From NCBI GenBank assembly GCA_963691655.1, contig OY829326.1:56661776-56725775 (forward strand): DNA of 64,000 bases, given 5' to 3'. A model generated the notes under the pieces. That model ran no database searches, was not told the origin of the DNA, and worked only from the letters and a program-made list of their open reading frames with translations. The stretch comes from Toxonevra muliebris. Taxonomy: Eukaryota; Arthropoda; Insecta; Diptera; Pallopteridae. The position numbers and the translations under genes were made by a program. This document shows positions 57,376 to 64,000 of the stretch, in pieces (the first letter of the stretch is position 1; each line of letters begins with the position of its first letter).

Positions 57376-57720
57376 GTCTCAGCCCACTTTTGGACCTCAA
57401 AGTTCTCAAAGCAAAAGACCTAAGCTTTCTTATGAGCAAAACAAAAAAAACAAACGTTCCTTTTTCAACAAAAAGGCTATTTTTGATTTAAAAGAAACGG
57501 TCAAATTTTGGATTTTTAAAATTTTTTTTTTTTTGTATTTTTTCAAAGCATTGAATTAAAACATGTCGAAAACGTGTGGTGCAAACTTTTTTAAATCCAA
57601 TGGGTTAGTTATGTGATATGGATCTAATGGGTGACTAAAATGTCAAAATTCTACCCCTTTCAACTCGGTGAGTTTTTGACCTATCTCGTTCAAATTAACC
57701 CAATAAGACTAATCTTTCTG
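57374..57720. repeat. Right arm of an inverted repeat around an R1-like LINE
   Basis: Reverse complement of the 55960-56278 arm in order: GTCTCAGCCCACTTTTGGAC, CAAAGTTCTCAAAGCAAAAG, GACTAAAATGTCAAAATTCT, AACTCGGTGAGTTTTTGACC. Confidence 0.75.
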
Positions 57721-58134
57721 CAAGTTTGTGCCCAATCGTGTTTACAAATGGGTTCACGTGAAATAAAATTTCCCATACTAACAAAATCGATCACGCCAAG
57801 CAACTCTTTTGGGGCACGATAAATAGCCAAGAATGGCGTCAAATCAAATAACATAATTAAGTGTCTACTTATCCAGATAAACAGAAATGAAAATAAAATT
57901 TTTAAATTAGATGATATCTTCGGGTTCAAAAAGGCTCTCGAAACTCTCGAAATTTCGACAATAAATTATGATTTTTTTTTTAATTTTTGGCGGATATCTT
58001 TTCAAATTCCATGCTCTGTTATTGCCCCTTACAAATACAAACACAATGCAAAATTATTGTACTTAGCAGGCTTCCAAACATAAGCTAGGTTTAACTTCCG
58101 TATTTTGTCGCCAGAGGGCAACTCTCATATAATT
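57721..58134. other. AT-rich spacer
   Basis: No gene or element recognised. Confidence 0.5.
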
Positions 58135-58860
58135 AAAAGCTTAATTGTGGAATATTTCACGAGCCATTTGTGGTACAGCTCCAAGATTTACTATGGAAGC
58201 ATTAATTGTTAGTGGCATTATATGGAAAAATTAAGATGGGCGTGGATTAGTGGGCATGGCACCTACCATACAAACGAATTGTTAAAACGATGAACCTGGA
58301 GAGTCATAGTAAAAAAATTAAAATATGTATATGAAAGTAGGATGTTAGTGGCAGTGATTGACCAGAAGTTGGTATTTTTTGAACAAGTGGGCGTGACACC
58401 TTCCACACCACTAGAATGCATTTTTTCCGTATATATTCGTAATCATTTACATAAGATTACTGTGAGTTACCGCAAGGATATTGGCTGAAACCCCCATGGC
58501 ACAGAAAAAAGTGGATGAAAATGGGAAAGGGGGCATGGCTCCTTCCATATAACCCAAATTTTAATTGTGGAATATCTCAAGAGTTATTTGTGGTATAGCA
58601 ATGAAAATTCGTATGTGAAAGTTGGATGTTAGAGGCAATGATTGGCCAGAACTTGATATTTTTTGAACAAGTGGGCGGGGCACCTCCCATACAACTCGAA
58701 CGGATTTTCCGGTATATCTCCGTAACCATTTAAAGTGCAGAACTGAGATTTGATGCAAAAATATCGGTTGACAAAACCATGCTTAAAAAAAAAAAACGTG
58801 GCCGGGATTAAAAAAGAGGGCAGGGCACTTTCCATATAACTTGAATTTTCATTATTGGAT
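58135..58860 (+). repeat. Tandem copies of a dispersed repeat
   Basis: A unit with TTAATTGTGGAATAT, GAAAGTAGGATGTTAGTGGC, TTGGTATTTTTTGAACAAGT, GGGCGTGACACCTTCC and CCGTATATATTCGTAA occurs twice about 284 bp apart (e.g. 58333 and 58617), with an extra stretch in the first copy. A third, weaker start is at 58842. The same family is present in reverse at 16583-16965. The GTGGGCG..GGCACC and ATATCTCCGTAACC words are of the kind seen in many fly dispersed repeats. Confidence 0.65.
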
Positions 58861-61500
58861 ATCTGCAGAACTAGTTTATCATGCGATACTAAGACTTGGA
58901 ATGAAAATGTGATTTGTCAATAGAATTCTGCGGGAAAAATAAGCATAGGTTTGAGTTAGTGGGTAGGACATTTTCTATACAACCCTGATTTTCAATACGG
59001 CAAATAACATATATATTATGTTTGTAATGGAATTTGAAAGCATTACTTCTCTATTTACAAAAACGAAAGCAAGTCGGAGAGCGTAAAAGAAGTATGCAGT
59101 AAGAAATAATTTTTCAAACTGTGTGACAAAATTCACAGTGCGCAGTAAATTGGGAAATTGATAACTTGAAAACCTGAAAGTATTTTTGAAAAAAACTTTC
59201 ATGATAATGAACATCAATTTCCAACTGGGTTGTATACTACACACTACTCTTAATACTAGTCTACAATTATTTACTTCAACTAAGAAAAACATCAGCATAC
59301 GAACAACACAAATACCAACAACACCAGCAACAACAAAACAACCAAAAAGAACGATGAAAAATAAACAACAATTTACACGCATTGAAGCGTTGAAAATTGT
59401 CATTTTATCCTTTCATGCGTTTAGGAAATTTTGTGCATAATTATTATTATTTACAAGGACAAATTGGTTTATCAACACATTTCAACTTGGTTTATTCTTC
59501 AGAAAAAATAACAAGAATAACAACAAGAGCAAAATCATCACCAACAGCAGCCACTTACAACAACAACACAGCAACACACACTGCCATTATAAAAATAAGA
59601 ATGTATGTATGTGTGTGTGTGTGTCAAACGTTGCTACTCCCTATGAAACTTTTTCATCTTACAAATAAAATAGAAAAAAAAAACAAAATTTTCACTCATT
59701 ATTCACAGCTAAATGACTTTAGTCATTTACTTACCACGACCAAACAAAAACCAGCATCATTGAGAAATCGACCCTTTTGGGATTTTCTTTCTCCACCACA
59801 ACCATAACTTTACTTTCTCTCTCTCTCTCTCTCTCTCTCTTTCAAAAAACAAACAACAACAAAAAAACGAAAAACTAATGACAAACGGAAACGGAAGTTA
59901 TCAACGCGAAAACTTCTCTAACTTGAATCATTTCGCAAAATCGCGTATGTTGTCGCTCTGGTGCTTTGCGCTTTTCCGTTTTGTTATTTTGGTTTAACTT
60001 TTTGTTAGTAAGCAAATTTACTTTCATGCTTTTTCCTCTTCCTCTCTTTACACACTCTGCTCACTCATTTACTGAAAGTTTTTGTGTACGTTTCCACTCA
60101 CTTTCCTCTTCACTTCCCTTCCACTCTCTTCAGCAATTACCACTTAACATTCAAATGCCAATATTCAATTAATTTCCTTGAGCTGCCAACGCTCGTATCT
60201 ATGTAGAAACACACATAAACTTTTTGCATATATTTTCTTTCAATAAGGAAGTTGTTTCTGTTTTGTTATTATTTGCTGGTGTTGTTGTTATTGTTTTTTT
60301 TTTCTTTTGTTTCCGGTTTTTGGGAGGAGGGGGGAAAGAAAAACACAATATGGCTGTCATTATTACGTCGCAAAAAATTTTAAATTAATTTCTGCTTTCT
60401 ATCCTTTTCGAGTCGATAGGGGAAACTTTTTTTTGTTCTTTGGTGTTACCCTTTTTGGTTGAGGGTGAAATTTTCCCTCGTTTCTGATTAGGGAACTTTT
60501 TCTTTTCACCTCACTGGAGAACTCTTTTCCACTGCCTTAGCACTTTATTAACTGGCATACCCTTTTATTTGCAAGTAATTTCTTCTGCTTTTGTTTGGTT
60601 AGGTTGCTGGTTGCTACTTTTGCTTTTGTCCTCTACTTTTGTACTAATTAGTTGAGCATAGGAAACCTTAAGTAAGTTTTTTTTTTTTTACACACACACA
60701 CGTACACATGCATGGAATATCTAGCTTAATGATTGCCATGCTGATGGTTGGTTGGTCGCATGGTTCGTTCGTTGGTTGCTTGGTTGGTGTTGGTAGTTGA
60801 ATGGGATGCACTTTTAATCAGCATCTGTCTTCATTATGGTTTGTTCTGATTTGGTTTATTATTGAAGAGAAGATTAAATTTTAGTAGCAATAGCAAGATT
60901 TAAATGACTGCTGCTCAATTTAATTATTATTTTATTTAATTTATTCTTTTTTTGTTAAATGTTGCGCGATAATTTTAACATTTGCTGCGAATTTAATTGA
61001 TTAGATTGTAAATTAATGGAATTAATTACTAACTGCATCCTTAATATTAATAATACTGTAATAGATAACGCTGGACTAAATAAGTTCATGCCTTATAGCA
61101 TTGTATGCTTTCAGGCCATTTTTTAATTTACTTATAACTTTCGATAAGTTAAAAATGTAAATGTGTGAAAATTTTATAGTATACATCGTAAATTACTAAT
61201 TTTCTGTTTTAACTTCAATGCAGCATTTTCAATGTCCATAATTACATTAGGTTATGGAAGTAACAGTGAAGGATACACTTCACTGCCATTCGAAGCCTTT
61301 TACAAACATATCGCCCGTTGATAGCCATACCGCACAGTGGTCTGCAAAATTATTCAAGCACTACCATAAATCCAAAAATTTTGTTTCACGAATTCCAAAG
61401 ACTATTACAATTTCTTATTTTAAAATAGTTAAATCCCCTAATTTCAACTATTGTTCATCAAAAAATGTCAAGACTCGTTGTCATGGCAACGGTTTCTTAC
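58861..61500. other. Simple-repeat-rich DNA, no gene seen
   Basis: Holds CAACAACACAAATACC-type words (59300-59570), a (GT)n run at 59610-59626, a (CT)n run at 59816-59841, and C/T-rich text to 60170. T runs and GTTGGTTGG-type words near 60745-60800 follow. Frames of 142 codons (59403-58975, -) and 136 codons (59397-59807, +) consist largely of repeat-coded residues and have no domain. The style fits intron or UTR of a long fly gene. Confidence 0.5.
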
Positions 61501-61504
61501 TGTT

Positions 61505-61660
61505 AGGGCCAAGGCCGTAGCCAGGATTTTTTCGGGGGGTTTTCATTCAAAGAAAATATTCATTAATAGTACTGTGCTAGTCGAAAAAAGAGACAAACGG
61601 GGCACCTAGGGAGGAAGTTTCGGCCCTTTGGCTGGACAGGCTCTAGTTTAGGAAAAATCC
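61505..61660 (+). repeat. Dispersed repeat with G run (shared with 16.9 and 17.9 kb)
   Basis: GGGCCAAGGCCGTAGCCAGG is followed by a G run, TTTTCATTCAAAG and AAATATTCATTAATA. The part after the G run matches 16925-16965, and the CCAAGGC..GGCCGTA part resembles the reverse of 17915-17932. Probably one end of a common repetitive family. The 88-codon frame at 61254-61520 runs into it and is not a gene. Confidence 0.6.
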
Positions 61661-64000
61661 GTCCTTGAGTTTTTTTATATTTTTCGCAATAAAAAAAATC
61701 GCGAAACTTTTTACATGCGATTTTTTCATACTAAAAATAGGTTTGCTACTCTGATTTTTCTTATGTTAATAAATCTCTTGCGAATACTCATACTCCAATT
61801 TTTTCAGATTTTTACAAGGTGTGGGGGTCAAAAAAATTAAAAACCGAAATTGGCATTTTATATAAAATGCCATAAAGCCATGCAAATTAATTAATTACAG
61901 CTATTTACTATCAACTATCTGCTATTTTCGCAGAATTTTTTGAAACATTTTTTTTTTTTATGAAATCTCAAAAAAAATTTTTTTTTTTTTCACCCCAGTT
62001 GAGTTATGGTATACTACATTCATAAGCAGTAGAACAAATTTTCAATTTGTGTCTTATGTGTGAGATTTTTCAACGGTCGCTAATCACGACTGCGTACTCA
62101 GTTTTTCTCCACCACCTCTAGTTCACCCGCAATATGGACCCTGAAGCCGAAAAAATTGGGTCTTCAGCGGCTATTACGAAATTTCTTTATTTCAACAGAT
62201 ACGAATTTGATGTCTGAAGCAAAGTTGTTAAGCACAAAGAGATAAATAATTTTTGTGTATTCACTTTACCTCCATCTCTTACCTGTTCTCTTGAAAATGG
62301 AGTTTTAAACGATTCCATTATTTACTTACGTAGTGTGCTTAATCTGATTCGACAAGTGGGCGAATATGAACCTACTATGGAATATCTCTACAAACAGCAG
62401 ATATTTGTATTATATTTGTAAATATTTGTCTCTGATCAACCAACCTAAGTGGCTTGTATGCATTCCCACCCGTAGCCTTAGTTCTTTCTCTTGAATGATA
62501 ATAAGTTTTTCTAATGATAATAGAAAGATTGGTTGACGCTTCGAGATTACAGCTAATATGCCTTTTGTCTTCCTGCAACCTTTCAATTTTACCCATTAAC
62601 GATTGTAAAACAAATCGACCCACTAATTTGAAGTAAGTAGATAGTGGATTAAGGAAAATTATTGCTTAACTTTGCGCTATATGAATAAGTAAAGTTTAGC
62701 AACTTCGATGGTATATGAATGAGATAGAAACGACAGAACATGACTGTGTTGTGCTTGTACAACTAGGAAGGCAAACTTTGCTGAAAAACTGCTTAACTTA
62801 TTAAAGGAACCTTGCTTACTGGCATAATATCCTTTATAAGGAAAAACTTCTTTTACCTATGTACCTTAACTAAGTAGTTATAGATTGTGAGAGGATAGAC
62901 TTACTAATTCAGGTCGTATTTTCTTTCTTAGGGCACAGTAGACCCAATTTACAAAAAAAAAATTGAAAATTTCTATTAAAAATCATTTTTATACGCAATT
63001 TCCTTCATGAAGCACACAATATACATAAGTAAGTACATCGTTCGGACATTAAAAATTCATAGACTAAATTTAAAAAGTTCTGTTAATGGATGGTGTGAAG
63101 TAAATATTGCATGACCATGTCCATGAAAGTGTCATACTCGGAATTTTGTGTCATTAAGTGACAGAAATGTCGTAAATGAAATTGCCTACTGAGTGCATAT
63201 AAAAAGCTTAGAAAAAAACTATCATACATCTACAATTTTTCATATTAAAAGTATGTGTGCAATTGTGGTAATAAAACAAACATACACATGCAATTTTACC
63301 CAATAAGGAAAAAATTAGTAGATGGGTTTTTAGTAACAAATTAATTACAATAGTACAGTCTTTTCAATAAGAGCGTGTTCGGCCTAAGCCCTTCAAAAAA
63401 TTCTCCAATCAAAAAAAAAGTCCCACATTATTTTTAAGCATTTCTTTGTCCAATGCGCTGACATATCAATATACGGTCTAGTTAACAAAATTTTGAGTAA
63501 TTTCGTGGTAACGCGAGGTCATATTATCTCTAGTATTTTGGCGTACGATTGCGGCAAACACCGCCATTTTGACTTAGTCATTCCAATTGAGCAATGAAAT
63601 TTTCAATGTGGTTAGCATCTGAAGATTGAGAGGCGCAGTCCAAAATTCTTATCCAATTTTCCACTTTTCACTTACTGCACAAATCGACTTTGATGTTTAG
63701 GGTCCTGCCCTCTTAAAGCCCTCAATTTCGATTTCTTTTCCCAAACCAGTTATTGGTAGATAATAAGAGTAAACATGATTATCCTGTCGAAACTCTGTTT
63801 TCCAAAGCATCTTCAAACATGAGCTTTTCCTGGATGCTTAACTAATCTCAGAACCATCTTATTGCCCTTAATGGACAATGCACTTTTTATGGTACCTGCC
63901 GTCCATAAAAAAGATTGGTCTTTAAAAGCCACATCGCTCCAATCATTATCCATATGTTCAACAGCCCACTCCTGCCATTTTTTTGTTTGTTTTTTGCCGT
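61661..64000. other. AT-rich DNA to the window end
   Basis: No gene, element end or RNA recognised. One sub-region (63400-64000) has more even composition but no frame over 60 codons and no motif I can name. Confidence 0.5.

Noticed and set aside
58975..59807. 142-codon minus and 136-codon plus frames
   Set aside because: Composition reflects CAA/CA/GT simple repeats; the overlap of two opposite frames and lack of any domain argue against genes.

Overview
This window looks like gene-poor, AT-rich nuclear DNA of a higher (cyclorrhaphan) fly. The grounds are a DUF1091-type secreted-protein gene with tiny (<65 bp) introns, many CA/CT/ACAT microsatellites, tRNA-derived SINEs, R1-like LINEs and mariner/Tc1/DD37E/hAT/piggyBac-type DNA transposons. 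A tephritid-like acalyptrate is my guess; the sequence does not fix the genus. I see one gene that looks intact, one broken paralogue of it, and no functional RNA gene. The rest is transposon debris, small palindromic elements, satellites and plain AT-rich DNA that may be intergenic or the intron of a long gene.

Layout. 0-5 kb: a ~1.1 kb dispersed repeat (its inverted mate lies at 33.1-34.3 kb) and a 5'-truncated R1-like LINE. 7-12 kb: a mariner copy with four stops and an in-frame deletion, a Tc1-like element whose frameshifts all fall at poly-A runs, a piggyBac-like remnant and a SINE. 12-23 kb: mostly featureless, with a 908 bp hAT-like MITE (19.7 kb), a SINE and an RT scrap. 23.2-24.8 kb: a foldback element with a perfect 8-bp target duplication and arms built of ~10-bp tandem repeats. 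25.2-29.1 kb: the DUF1091 locus. The intact gene (three exons, 200 aa, signal peptide) is on +. Its paralogue is on - and has a stop codon, a lost exon-2 tail, a frameshift and a 1.37 kb PIF/Harbinger-like palindromic element inside exon 3. 35-36 kb and 54-55.3 kb: two defective DD37E elements. 38-41 kb: a small MITE, a piece of the foldback family, a duplicated segment and two SINEs. 45.4-46.3 kb and 48.5-49.6 kb: two satellites. 49.8-52.3 kb: a deleted LINE, a frameshifted Myb/SANT-like fragment and a hAT-like MITE with another palindrome nested in it. 55.3-59 kb: a Tc1-like 3' end, an R1-like LINE lying inside a long inverted repeat, and tandem copies of a dispersed repeat. 59-64 kb: simple repeats and nothing recognisable.

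No operon-like or multi-gene system is visible. The two DUF1091 genes are paralogues in convergent orientation. The transposable elements are all non-autonomous or broken as read here. The most noteworthy structures are the foldback element, the palindromic element inside the DUF1091 exon, the related 121-bp satellite, and the 31-kb-spaced inverted repeat pair.
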